From contig NZ_JAPZVQ010000022.1 in the NCBI RefSeq assembly GCF_027622945.1, positions 1 through 64,000 of the forward strand: 64,000 nucleotides of DNA, read 5' to 3'. Positions 1 through 7,821 of the stretch are shown here, in pieces; the first letter of the stretch is position 1, and each line of letters begins with the position of its first letter. The notes beneath the pieces are model-generated. The model ran no database searches and was not told where the DNA came from. It saw only the letters and a list, made by a program, of their open reading frames with translations. The position numbers and the translations under genes are program-made. This DNA is from Glycomyces lechevalierae (lineage in GTDB: Bacteria; Actinomycetota; Actinomycetes; Mycobacteriales; Micromonosporaceae).

Positions 1-215
1 TCTTCCCCGACGCGGTGATCGCCGACGCCGAGGACGCCGCCGGGTTCGGCCTGAACTTCGTGTCGGACGGCCGCAACGTCGTCATCAACGCCGAGGCCGT
101 CGGCTTCGCCGAGAAGCTCCGCGCCGCCGGGTACGAGACCGTCCCCGTCGACCTCTCCGAGCTCAAGAAGGGCGGCGGCTCCGTCAAGTGCTGCACCGCC
201 GAACTGCGCCGGTGA
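1..215 (+). CDS. ddaH: N(G),N(G)-dimethylarginine dimethylaminohydrolase (DDAH), C-terminal part
   Basis: Only the last 70 or so residues are inside the window; the reading frame is open from base 3. The C-terminus carries the motif KGGGSVKCCTAEL, which in the DDAH/arginine deiminase-like (pentein) family holds the catalytic cysteine near the end of the protein. The family hydrolyses methylated arginines to citrulline and a methylamine. The preceding segment FGLNFVSDGRNVVINAEA also fits the pentein fold. The TGA at 213-215 is followed within 30 bases by a G/C-tract hairpin. The family call is inferred from the tail alone. Confidence 0.78.
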   Translation, partial: FPDAVIADAEDAAGFGLNFVSDGRNVVINAEAVGFAEKLRAAGYETVPVDLSELKKGGGSVKCCTAELRR

Positions 216-242
216 CCGGACCGCAGTAGTACCGAGAACCGA

Positions 243-276
243 CCGTGGGGGGGGGGGGGCCCCCCCCCCCCCACGG
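243..276. terminator. Pure G13/C13 hairpin after ddaH
   Basis: The sequence is ccgt, 13 G, 13 C, acgg: a perfect 34-base palindrome with no spacer, starting 28 bases after the ddaH stop. It lies between convergent genes (ddaH rightward, the next gene leftward), so it could stop transcription from both sides. No clear T-run follows. It is one of four G-then-C hairpins in the window; the exact tract lengths may be unreliable. Confidence 0.6.
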
Positions 277-371
277 CCTTTCGGGGGGATCGGGTCTTGA
301 GGATGCGGGCCGCGTCCTGCCAGGCGTGCGCGAGCCGCCTGCACTGCCCGCATCCCGGTCTCAGCGGGGGC

Positions 372-1238
372 TCACGCCGTGGCCATCGTGCTCTCGAGGT
401 CGGACGCCTGGAAGCCCGTGGGCCGCTGCGGCACGGCTCGCGGCCTGCTCGCGTTGATCGCGGTGTCGCGCACCGGAAGCGCGGGACGCTCGTCGACCGC
501 CACCACCGGCGGCAGGAACGATCGCTGCTGCGGCGGCTGCACTCGCGCGGCGGCCGTGAGGCGCGGGTTCGGGGCGGGGAACGGGCTCGTCGGGTGGACG
601 GCGCCGACCGGCAGGACCTCCGCCAGCGCGGTCCGCGCGAGCGCGGTCCTGACGAGCGAGACGGTGTCCTCGGTCCGGTCCGTCGCCGCGTCGTCGACCA
701 GGTCGAGGTCGGCGAAGATCGAAGGATTCGCGAGGCGATCGGTCGCGGGCCGGGAGTCGGCCTTGGGGCGGCGGAACGCGCGCGCCAGCAGCGCGTCGAT
801 CCGCCAGACGCGCTTGGCGTGGGCCGCCGGTAGCCAGAAGTGCCAGCGGCGCGGCTCGGTCTCGCCGGGTCCTTCGAGGACGGTGAAGTTGAGTTCGACG
901 CCGGGTCCGGCCGGGTCGGCCGACCAGCGCAGGTTCTCGATCGCGGCCACCGGCGCGTCGAGGCAGAGGCGGACGCGGCTGAGGAGTCGCGATTGGCGGG
1001 TGACGACCATGCGCTCGCCGGTGAGCATGAGGACGTGGTCGCCGCTGCCGAGTCCGTCGGAGCCGACGCAGCGGCTGAGCAGGGACACCTGGTCGCCGGG
1101 CGCGATGTTGCGGCGCAGGAGGGAGACGTGCCGGGTCAGGGCCGTAGAGGTCAGGCCCGCCTCGGCCGAACAGGCGAGCATCGTGCGGGAGAAAAGGTCC
1201 ATTTGCTTGTACCCCACAGAAAATCCGTGTGCCGTCAC
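372..1238 (-). CDS. Hypothetical protein with a possible PH-like core
   Basis: A 288-residue protein I do not recognise. The central part (residues about 60-150) has alternating strands such as VLMLTGERMVVTRQSRLL and WHFWLPAAHAKRVW, resembling bacterial PH-like domains that begin with a ...LT..R.V.. strand; this is pattern matching only. The C-terminal 120 residues are low in structure and rich in Pro, Ala and Arg. No signal peptide or membrane segment is visible. The GTG at 1238 is used here; an ATG at 1202 (MDLFSRTM) is an equally plausible start and would give 276 residues. It converges on ddaH. Confidence 0.55.
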   Translation of the reverse strand: MTAHGFSVGYKQMDLFSRTMLACSAEAGLTSTALTRHVSLLRRNIAPGDQVSLLSRCVGSDGLGSGDHVLMLTGERMVVTRQSRLLSRVRLCLDAPVAAIENLRWSADPAGPGVELNFTVLEGPGETEPRRWHFWLPAAHAKRVWRIDALLARAFRRPKADSRPATDRLANPSIFADLDLVDDAATDRTEDTVSLVRTALARTALAEVLPVGAVHPTSPFPAPNPRLTAAARVQPPQQRSFLPPVVAVDERPALPVRDTAINASRPRAVPQRPTGFQASDLESTMATA

Positions 1239-1348
1239 TGCGACGCGCTCTCAGAGGGAGTAACGGCAATCCGCATATGCAAGTTACGGCTACGGGGTGG
1301 CCTTCCCCACAACTCACTCCTTCGGGCGAGTCGCTGGACCGGCCGGAC

Positions 1349-2116
1349 TCAGTCCTCGATGCCTGTCGAAGCGCCGGGCGCGGGTTCGGAGGCGGCGTCG
1401 GACGGGTCCTCGGGTTCGAGCTCGGGCTCGGTGGGCGCGTCGAATTCGAGGTCGAGTTCGATGTCGGCCTGGTCGAAGATGACGTCCAGGTCAATGTCCA
1501 GTTCGGGCAGGTCGGGACGGTCCCAGTCGTCGCCGTTTCCCCGGCCCTGACCTTGCCCCTGACCTTGCCCCTGACCCCGGCCTTGACCTTGACCTTGACC
1601 TTGGCCTTGGCCTTGGCCTTGGCCTTGACCCTGGCCTTCGCCGTTTCCGTTGCCGCCGTTGTGGTCCGTACCGGCGTTCCCGCCCGGGGCGGCTTCCTCG
1701 CGACCGCAGTCGTCGTCCTCGTCCTCGACCGGGACCAGTTGCGGAGGCGTGCTCGCTTCGGTCGCCGCTTCCTCGCGCGGGTCGCGCTCGGGCAGTTCGT
1801 CGGCGTCGACGATGCGTTCGGCCTGCGGCTCGGCGGGGCTGACGGCGATCTGCGGTTCGTGCCCGGGCCCGGCGGGGCCGAGCGAGCCTTCGTCGCCCCC
1901 GGTGACGCCGAAGGGGTCGGGGGTCTCGGCCTCGATGACCACGGTCTGGGGGTCGTAGCCGAGCGGTTCGGTGCCGTCGCCGCCGCCGTAGAGGTCCTTC
2001 GCGAAGGTCCATCCGATCAGGGAGAAGGACGCCACGGTCCCGGCGCTCACGCCGACCATGGCGAACCAAATTCCCACCGGCCAGTGTCCCCCCTGGTCGC
2101 TGCCTCTGCGGCGCAC
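1349..2116 (-). CDS. Membrane-anchored acidic protein with Gly-Gln repeat
   Basis: A 255-residue unrecognised protein. Residues about 12-35 form one membrane segment (GIWFAMVGVSAGTVASFSLIGW), followed by an acidic, Pro/Glu-rich tail that should lie outside the cell if the N-terminus is cytoplasmic. Residues about 155-190 are an almost pure GQ repeat with a few GR units, and the C-terminus is again strongly acidic (DLPELDIDLDVIFDQADI). The GTG at 2116 has a good ribosome binding site (GGGAAGGAG, 7 bases upstream). The repeat is probably an extended wall-spanning linker; no function can be assigned. Confidence 0.7.
   Translation of the reverse strand: MRRRGSDQGGHWPVGIWFAMVGVSAGTVASFSLIGWTFAKDLYGGGDGTEPLGYDPQTVVIEAETPDPFGVTGGDEGSLGPAGPGHEPQIAVSPAEPQAERIVDADELPERDPREEAATEASTPPQLVPVEDEDDDCGREEAAPGGNAGTDHNGGNGNGEGQGQGQGQGQGQGQGQGQGRGQGQGQGQGQGRGNGDDWDRPDLPELDIDLDVIFDQADIELDLEFDAPTEPELEPEDPSDAASEPAPGASTGIED
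1541..1639 (-). repeat. Short tandem DNA repeat encoding Gly-Gln
   Basis: About 100 bases built from 6-base units close to ccttga, ccttgc or ccttgg (plus strand), read on the minus strand as CAAGG-type codons for Gly-Gln, with two units changed to Gly-Arg. The units are not identical, so simple slippage is partly frozen by point changes. Length may vary between strains. Confidence 0.8.
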
Positions 2117-2306
2117 CGCGCGCTCCTTCCCGCCACCCCCGTGCGACGAAACGGCCGTTCAGGACCGATGATGTCGATGGCTCGACCGATCACTACTGTG
2201 CGTCAGTCCGTCGACTCGAATAGTAATGGGGCGGCGGCTATGGCGCGCACCACCCAAGACTTTGGGATGCTTGGATACACCGGAATACGAATATGAGGAG
2301 GCATCA

Positions 2307-3461
2307 ATGGGCGACACACAGCGTCCTGCCAAGAAGGCGGCCAAGAGCCGTCCGAAACCCGCCTCAGCGAACGAACCAGAGTTCGTGCAACTGCTGACTC
2401 CGGAGGGTCAGCGCGTCAAGCATCCCGACTACGACATCTCCCTCACCGACGACGAGTACCGCAGCCTCTACCGCGACCTCGTCATCACCCGCGAGCTGGA
2501 CGCCCAGGGCACGGCCCTGCAGCGCCAGGGCCAGCTCGGCCTGTGGCCGAGCCTCCTCGGCCAGGAGGCCGCGCAGGTCGGCTCCGGCCGGGCCCTCAAG
2601 CCCCAGGACACGGTCTTCCCGGCCTACCGGGAGCTCGGCGTCCAGTGGTGCCGCGGCATCGACCTCATCTCGTCGTTCGCGCTCTTCCGCGGGACCGACC
2701 TCGGCGGGCGCGACGTCGCCGCCGACCGCTTCAACATGTACGCGATCGTGATCGCCTCCCAGACCCTGCACGCCGCCGGCTACGCGATGGGCGTGGCCAT
2801 GGACGGCGCGGTCGGGAACGACGACGGCGAGGCCGTCGTGGTCTACCACGGCGACGGCGCCACGAGCGAGGGCGACTTCAACGAGGCGCTGATCTGGGCC
2901 GGGGTGTTCAACTCCCCGCTGGTGCTGTTCTGCCAGAACAACCAGTACGCGATCTCGGAGACGAACGCCCGCCAGTTCCGGCTGCCGCCGTACCGCCGCG
3001 CCGAGGGCTTCGGCGTCCCGGGGATCCTCGTGGACGGCAACGACGTCCTGGCGACCTACGCGGTCACGCAGTCCGCGCTCGACCGCGCCCGCCGCGGCGA
3101 GGGCCCCAGCCTCGTCGAGGCCTACACGTACCGCATGCAGCCGCACACGACCTCCGACGACGCCACGCGCTACCGCGACGAGGCCGAGCTGGACTTCTGG
3201 CGCGCGAAGGACCCGATCGTCCGCTACCGCAAGTGGCTGACCGCCGAGGGCCTGGCCGACGAGTCCTATTTCGCCGCGGTCGACACCGAGGCCGGCGAGC
3301 AGGTCCGGGCGCTGCGCGCCCGCGTCATGGCGCTCACCGACCCGGAGGTGACCGAGATGTTCGACAACGTGTACGCCGAGATGCCCGCCGGCATCGCGGC
3401 CCAGCGGGCGGAGGCGGTCGACTTCCAGGCCTCCCTCGAGGAAGGGAGCGACGTCCGATGA
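2307..3461 (+). CDS. bkdA: 2-oxoacid dehydrogenase E1 component, alpha subunit (branched-chain or pyruvate type)
   Basis: A 384-residue thiamine-diphosphate-dependent E1 alpha subunit, which decarboxylates a 2-oxoacid and passes the acyl group to lipoyl-E2. The ThDP/Mg motif is clear: GDGATSEGDFNEALIWAG (about residue 195) followed by CQNNQYAIS at the usual distance. The phosphorylation-loop region YRMQPHTTSDD is also present. The ATG at 2307 has GAGGAG six bases upstream; the ATG at 2226 in the same frame lacks this and is less likely. The stop overlaps the E1 beta start (ATGA). Similar heterotetrameric E1s serve branched-chain 2-oxoacids in Streptomyces and mycobacteria; valine dehydrogenase at 18.3 kb favours that substrate, but pyruvate cannot be excluded. 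Confidence 0.9.
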   Translation: MGDTQRPAKKAAKSRPKPASANEPEFVQLLTPEGQRVKHPDYDISLTDDEYRSLYRDLVITRELDAQGTALQRQGQLGLWPSLLGQEAAQVGSGRALKPQDTVFPAYRELGVQWCRGIDLISSFALFRGTDLGGRDVAADRFNMYAIVIASQTLHAAGYAMGVAMDGAVGNDDGEAVVVYHGDGATSEGDFNEALIWAGVFNSPLVLFCQNNQYAISETNARQFRLPPYRRAEGFGVPGILVDGNDVLATYAVTQSALDRARRGEGPSLVEAYTYRMQPHTTSDDATRYRDEAELDFWRAKDPIVRYRKWLTAEGLADESYFAAVDTEAGEQVRALRARVMALTDPEVTEMFDNVYAEMPAGIAAQRAEAVDFQASLEEGSDVR

Positions 3462-4432
3462 CCACCATGTCCATGATCAAGGCCTTGAACGAAGGCCTGC
3501 GGCGCGTCCTGGAGGACCAGCCGAAGTCCCTCGTCATGGGCGAGGACGTGGGCCGCCTCGGCGGCGTCTTCCGCGTCACCGACGGCCTGCAGAAGGACTT
3601 CGGGTCCGACCGCATCATCGACACCCCCCTGGCCGAGTCGGGCATCATCGGCACCGCGATCGGCCTGGCCCTGCGCGGCTACCGCCCGATCTGCGAGATC
3701 CAGTTCGACGGCTTCGTCTACCCCGCCTTCGACCAGCTGGTCTCCCAGCTCGCGAAGATCCCGAACCGCTCCGGCGGCCGCGTGCGCCTGCCCGTGGTCG
3801 TGCGCATCCCCTTCGGGGGCGGCATCGGCGCGATCGAGCACCACTCGGAGTCCCCCGAGGCGTACTTCGCGCACACCGCCGGCCTCAAGGTCGTCACCTG
3901 CTCGAACCCGGCCGACGCCTACTGGATGATCCAGCAGGCCGCCGCCGGCGACGACCCGGTGATCTTCTTCGAGCCGAAGCGCCGCTACCACTCCAAGGGC
4001 GAGGTCGACACCGAGAGCTCCGAGCTCGACCTCTACCGCGCCCGCACCGTCCGCGAGGGCCGCACCGCGACCCTGATCGCCTACGGCCCCACCGTGGACG
4101 TGGCCGCGAACGCCGCCGCCGCGGCGGCCGAGGAAGGCCTGGACCTCGAGGTCATCGACCTGCGCGCGCTCTCCCCGATCGACTGGGAGCCGCTGTTCGC
4201 GTCGGTCCGCAAGACCGGCCGCGCCGTCGTCGTCCACGAGGCGCCCGGCAACATCGGCCTCGGCGCCGAAGTGGCCGCGCGCATCTCCGAGGAGTGCTTC
4301 TACTCCCTGGAGTCCCCCGTCCTGCGGGTGACCGGCTATGACGTCCCTTATCCGGCGAGCCGCCTCGAAGACGACTACCTTCCGAACCTGGACCGGGTGC
4401 TCGACGCCGTCGACCGGTCGCTCGAGTACTGA
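3458..4432 (+). CDS. bkdB: 2-oxoacid dehydrogenase E1 component, beta subunit
   Basis: A 324-residue transketolase-like beta subunit that pairs with the E1 alpha just upstream. Landmarks are MGEDVGRLGGVFRVTDGL (about residue 26), DTPLAESGIIGTAIGLA, EIQFDGFVYPAFDQL and the C-terminal domain VIDLRALSPIDWEPL. Length is normal for the family. The start ATG overlaps the E1 alpha stop as ATGA, so the two subunits are translationally coupled, which suits a 1:1 complex. A second ATG three codons later (position 3467) is a minor alternative. Confidence 0.92.
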   Translation: MTTMSMIKALNEGLRRVLEDQPKSLVMGEDVGRLGGVFRVTDGLQKDFGSDRIIDTPLAESGIIGTAIGLALRGYRPICEIQFDGFVYPAFDQLVSQLAKIPNRSGGRVRLPVVVRIPFGGGIGAIEHHSESPEAYFAHTAGLKVVTCSNPADAYWMIQQAAAGDDPVIFFEPKRRYHSKGEVDTESSELDLYRARTVREGRTATLIAYGPTVDVAANAAAAAAEEGLDLEVIDLRALSPIDWEPLFASVRKTGRAVVVHEAPGNIGLGAEVAARISEECFYSLESPVLRVTGYDVPYPASRLEDDYLPNLDRVLDAVDRSLEY

Positions 4433-4441
4433 GGAGCGGAC

Positions 4442-5755
4442 ATGGGTCAGAGGATCACGTTCAACCTGCCCGACCTCGGTGAGGGTCTCACCGAGGGCGA
4501 AGTCGCCGCGTGGCTCGTGGAGCCGGGCGGCGAGGTCAAACTCAACCAGCCCTTCGTGGAGGTCGAGACCGCCAAGGCCCTCGTCGAGGTGCCCAGCCCC
4601 TACGACGGGGTGCTCGCCGAGCACCACGCCGAAGCGGGCGAGACGATCGACGTCGGCAAGCCCCTCGCGAGCTTCGAGGTCGAAGGCGCCGAGGCGCCCC
4701 CGGCCGAGAAGAAGAAGGACGAGCGCACGCCCAACCTCGTGGGGTACGGCGCGCGCGAGGCCGGCTCGAAGCGCCGCAAGCGCCGCTCGGGCGAGACCCC
4801 GCCGGCCCCTGCGGCCGCGGCCCCCGCCGCTGTCGTCCCGGCGGCTCCGGTCGCGCCGCCCGCGCCCGCCCCCGCGGCGTCCGGACCGGTGCTCGCCAAG
4901 CCCCCGGTGCGCAAGCTCGCCAAGGACCTCGGCGTCGACCTCGCCTCGGTCGTCCCGACCGGACCGAACGGCACGGTCTCCCGGTCCGACGTCGAAGCCG
5001 CAGTCGCAGCTCCGGTGTCGGCCGCGGCTCCGGTCCGCGTCACCGCGTCCGCCGAAGACCAGCGCATCCCCATCAAGGGCGTCCGCAAGCTCACAGCGCA
5101 GAACATGGTCGCGTCGGCGTTCACCGCGCCGCACGCCACGGTGTTCCTCACCTGCGACGTCACCGGCATGATGGAGACGGTCAAGGAGTTCAAGGGCCGC
5201 AAGGAGTTCGCTGACGTCAAGGTCACTCCGCTGCTGTTCGTGGCCAAGGCGGTCCTGCTGGCCGCCCGCCGCCACCCGATGATCAACGCCCAGTGGGACG
5301 AAGCAGCCCAGGAGATCGTCGTGAAACACGACGTGAACCTCGGCATCGCCGCCGCCACCCCGCGCGGCCTGGTCGTCCCGAACGTCAAGGCCGCGCAGAA
5401 CCTGAGCCTCGTCGAACTGGCCGGGGCCCTCACCTCGCTGGCGCGCACCGCCCGCGAGGGGAAGACCTCGCCGGCCGACATGTCCGGCGGCACCATCTCG
5501 ATCACCAACGTCGGCGTCTTCGGCATCGACACGGGCACCCCGATCCTCCCTCCGGGGGAGTCGGCGATCCTCGTGTTCGGCGCCGTCCGGCCGCAGCCGT
5601 GGGTGCACGAGGGCGAGATCGCCGTCCGTCAGGTGACCACGCTCGGACTGTCCTTCGACCACCGGCTCATCGACGGGGAACTCGGCTCGCAGTTCCTCGC
5701 CGACGTCGGCTCGTTCCTGCAGCACCCTGGGGAAACACTGCTCGCCTGGACGTGA
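4442..5755 (+). CDS. bkdC: 2-oxoacid dehydrogenase E2 component (dihydrolipoamide acyltransferase)
   Basis: A 437-residue E2. Domains in order: one lipoyl domain (residues 3-80, lipoyl lysine in VEVETAKALVEVPSP), a charged then Ala/Pro-rich linker, a peripheral-subunit-binding domain (about 150-190, KPPVRKLAKDLGVDLASVVP), a second Ala/Pro linker, and the catalytic domain with DHRLIDG near the end. ETAKA replaces the common ETDKA at the lipoylation site, as in many branched-chain E2s. It starts nine bases after E1 beta behind GAGGAG..., so it is the third gene of one operon. E3 (lipoamide dehydrogenase) is not nearby and must come from elsewhere. Confidence 0.92.
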   Translation: MGQRITFNLPDLGEGLTEGEVAAWLVEPGGEVKLNQPFVEVETAKALVEVPSPYDGVLAEHHAEAGETIDVGKPLASFEVEGAEAPPAEKKKDERTPNLVGYGAREAGSKRRKRRSGETPPAPAAAAPAAVVPAAPVAPPAPAPAASGPVLAKPPVRKLAKDLGVDLASVVPTGPNGTVSRSDVEAAVAAPVSAAAPVRVTASAEDQRIPIKGVRKLTAQNMVASAFTAPHATVFLTCDVTGMMETVKEFKGRKEFADVKVTPLLFVAKAVLLAARRHPMINAQWDEAAQEIVVKHDVNLGIAAATPRGLVVPNVKAAQNLSLVELAGALTSLARTAREGKTSPADMSGGTISITNVGVFGIDTGTPILPPGESAILVFGAVRPQPWVHEGEIAVRQVTTLGLSFDHRLIDGELGSQFLADVGSFLQHPGETLLAWT

Positions 5756-6186
5756 TCAAGGGCACCGAGGAATCGTTGGCGGATCACGGCGTTCGGTGTT
5801 GTAATTGAGGCACGGAAACAACGAGGAAACATAACTTCGAAGCTTCCGACGTCTCAGGCGACTGGGACCGCGAACTTTATCTCCTCCCATTGGTGCGGCG
5901 AACAGCGCCGAGTTCCCGCACCATTGAGACCCTCTCCAGGGGGTTCTCACACCGGCCCGGTGCCGCGTTTGCCATGAGGGGTGGGCAAACCGCTGGCACC
6001 GGGCCTTTTTCTATGCCTCCATTCGCCACGGACCCCCCGCGGCCGTCCTATCGCGAGGCTCCCGCTCCGCCTTCCCGTGCCCGGTCACTAACCCTGTCGA
6101 GTGATCGCGAGCGCCGCTGCGGTACCGTGTGACGCGTCTGGCGTGCCCCCAAGACGCCAGGCCGGAAGCAGCATTGAGGAGCAGCC
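5756..6186. other. Intergenic stretch after the E1/E2 operon
   Basis: A 431-base gap. It holds the operon terminator (5954-6012). At 6130-6155 a small hairpin (ctggcgt / acgccag) sits just before the ribosome binding site of the next gene. No open frame here has convincing coding character. Confidence 0.6.
5954..6012 (+). terminator. Intrinsic terminator of the E1/E2 operon
   Basis: An 11-bp stem ggcccggtgcc (5954-5964) pairs with ggcaccgggcc (5995-6005), with a second inner stem gtttgcc/gggcaaac in the loop, and TTTTT follows at once. This is the clearest canonical Rho-independent terminator in the window. Confidence 0.88.
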
Positions 6187-7695
6187 GTGACCTCCGAGCA
6201 AGGCAACCCGCCTGAAAAGGGCGAGGGCAGCGAAGACCAGAACGCAGCCGAGCGGGTCCCCGAGACCGACGCCGCGGCGACCCCGAGTCCAGAGCCGGCG
6301 ACCGCCGACGACCAGGGCACCGCCACCGAGACCACCGCTGCCGACGAGAGCGAGGCCGAGCCCGCGCCCGCCGCAGACACGGCCGCCCCCGAGGCGCCGG
6401 CCGCCGAAGCCGCTCCGGAACCCGAAGCGCCGCAGGCCGAAGCCCCTGAGGCACCCGCCGAGCCTGAGGCCCCCGCTGCGCCTTCGGTCGACGAGGGCGC
6501 CACCGAGTCGGTCTCGACCTCCGCGCTCGCGGACGCCGAGATCCCGGCCGCTCCCGCCGCCGACAACCCCGCCGCCGACAACCCTGTCGCGGACGCCGCG
6601 CCGGAACCCGAAGCGCCGCAGGCGGCCCCCGAGCCGCAGCAGGTCGACGAGGGCGTCACGCAGGCGATCCCGACCGCTTCGTCGATCGACATCGACATCC
6701 CGGCTGCTCCCGCAGCCGACAACGCGCCCGAGCAGGTCGCCCCGGCCGCGCCGGAACCGCCTGCCGCGCAGGCGCCTCCGTCGTCCCCGCAGTACGACCA
6801 GGACGGCACGCAGATCCTGCGCCTCGGCCCGTCCTCCTCGCCGCCCGCGAGCCAGCCGTCTCCGCCGCCGGCCCCCGCGGCGCAGCCGTACGAGGAGCGC
6901 ACGCAGGTGCTGCCGCCCCAGGGCGTCTCGGGCTTCAACGCGCCCGCGCCCTACGGCGAGCAGGCGGCCCAGTCGCCCTCCTCGGCATGGCCTTCGCCGC
7001 CGCCGAACCCGCTGACGAACCCGGACGCCCAGGCGCCCGCGCCGGCCCCGCACCCGATGCAGGCCCCCGGTGCCGTCCCGCCCCCGCCGCCTCCGGCCAA
7101 CCCCTATGCGCAGCAGCCGCAGTCGGCCTACCAGGCGCCGCCGCCGGCCGCCCCGCCGACGCAGTCGGACGACACGCAGAAGCTCATCATCGGCGCGCAC
7201 AACCCGCACAGCGAGCCGCCGTCGGCGGCGATGGGCGGGTACGACCCGAACCAGCAGTCGCAGCCGCAGATGGCCCCCCAGTACTCGCAGCCGGGCATGC
7301 CGCCCGGCTCGGTCCCGCCCGGCCAGTACCCGCCGCAACCGGCCCAAGGCGGTGGCGGCTCGAAGAAGAAGCTGCTGCCGATCCTCGCGATCGTCGCCGC
7401 GCTCGTCGTGGTCGCGGCCGGTGTGGGCGTGTACTTCCTGCTGTTCGCCGCGCCGAAGTTCGAGGAGGACGGCTGCGTCCGCCACACGAGCGGCGACCAG
7501 GCCGAGGCCATCGACTGCGCCGACGCCAAGGAAGGCGAGGACTACGAGATCGTGCAGAAGGTCGGCGACGGCCAGGAATGCGCCGACGCGGGCCGCGAGA
7601 CCCTCACCGTGGGCGAGGACGTCTACTGCCTCAGCCTCCTCGGCGCCCCCGCCGAGGGCGAGGGCGGCGCGGAGCCGAGCGAAGACGCTTCCTAG
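6187..7695 (+). CDS. Pro/Ala-rich single-pass membrane protein with repeated acidic-TQ motifs
   Basis: A 502-residue protein. Residues 1-390 are disordered: acidic Ala/Pro/Glu repeats (EPEAPQA, AEAP) and then Pro/Gln-rich sequence. A single membrane segment follows the basic KKK (LLPILAIVAALVVVAAGVGVYFLLF, about 397-420), then a 90-residue exposed domain with four cysteines (CVRH, IDCAD, ECADAG, YCLSL) that could form two disulfides. This N-in, C-out layout resembles actinobacterial LppU/septum-type proteins. The disordered arm carries a spaced motif of acidic residues then T-Q (EGVTQAI, DGTQIL, ERTQVL, DDTQKL; a variant EGATESV), which looks like a Ser/Thr kinase acceptor site. The GTG has a GAGGAG site upstream. 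The function is unknown. Confidence 0.75.
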   Translation: MTSEQGNPPEKGEGSEDQNAAERVPETDAAATPSPEPATADDQGTATETTAADESEAEPAPAADTAAPEAPAAEAAPEPEAPQAEAPEAPAEPEAPAAPSVDEGATESVSTSALADAEIPAAPAADNPAADNPVADAAPEPEAPQAAPEPQQVDEGVTQAIPTASSIDIDIPAAPAADNAPEQVAPAAPEPPAAQAPPSSPQYDQDGTQILRLGPSSSPPASQPSPPPAPAAQPYEERTQVLPPQGVSGFNAPAPYGEQAAQSPSSAWPSPPPNPLTNPDAQAPAPAPHPMQAPGAVPPPPPPANPYAQQPQSAYQAPPPAAPPTQSDDTQKLIIGAHNPHSEPPSAAMGGYDPNQQSQPQMAPQYSQPGMPPGSVPPGQYPPQPAQGGGGSKKKLLPILAIVAALVVVAAGVGVYFLLFAAPKFEEDGCVRHTSGDQAEAIDCADAKEGEDYEIVQKVGDGQECADAGRETLTVGEDVYCLSLLGAPAEGEGGAEPSEDAS

Positions 7696-7702
7696 CAGTC
7701 AG

Positions 7703-7760
7703 AGTTGCAGCAGTGGGGGGGGGGGGCGGCGCCGCCCCCCCCCCCCACTGCTTTGCAACT
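7703..7760. terminator. G12/C12 hairpin after the Pro/Ala-rich gene
   Basis: Outer stem agttgca pairs with tgcaact, then gcagtg pairs with cactgc (a two-base bulge on the 3' side), then 12 G pair with 12 C around a cggc/gccg core. It begins seven bases after the stop codon. This is the only one of the four G/C-tract hairpins with a non-homopolymer centre, which argues that at least this one is real. Confidence 0.65.
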
Positions 7761-7821
7761 CAGTTGCTCCTACTCAACACCATCGAGTGATGCTTTGCTG
7801 GAGGATCCTAGCTAGCCTCGA

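Noticed and set aside
3266..5725. Long minus-strand open frame (819 codons) opposite the E1/E2 genes
   Set aside because: It runs antisense through strongly conserved E1 beta and E2 genes and is made of Arg/Gly/Val/Asp-rich GC-driven sequence; a shadow frame.
6140..6180. Bases resembling the SRP RNA tip (ggccggaagcagc)
   Set aside because: The rest of the SRP RNA fold is absent and the motif overlaps the ribosome binding site of the next gene.
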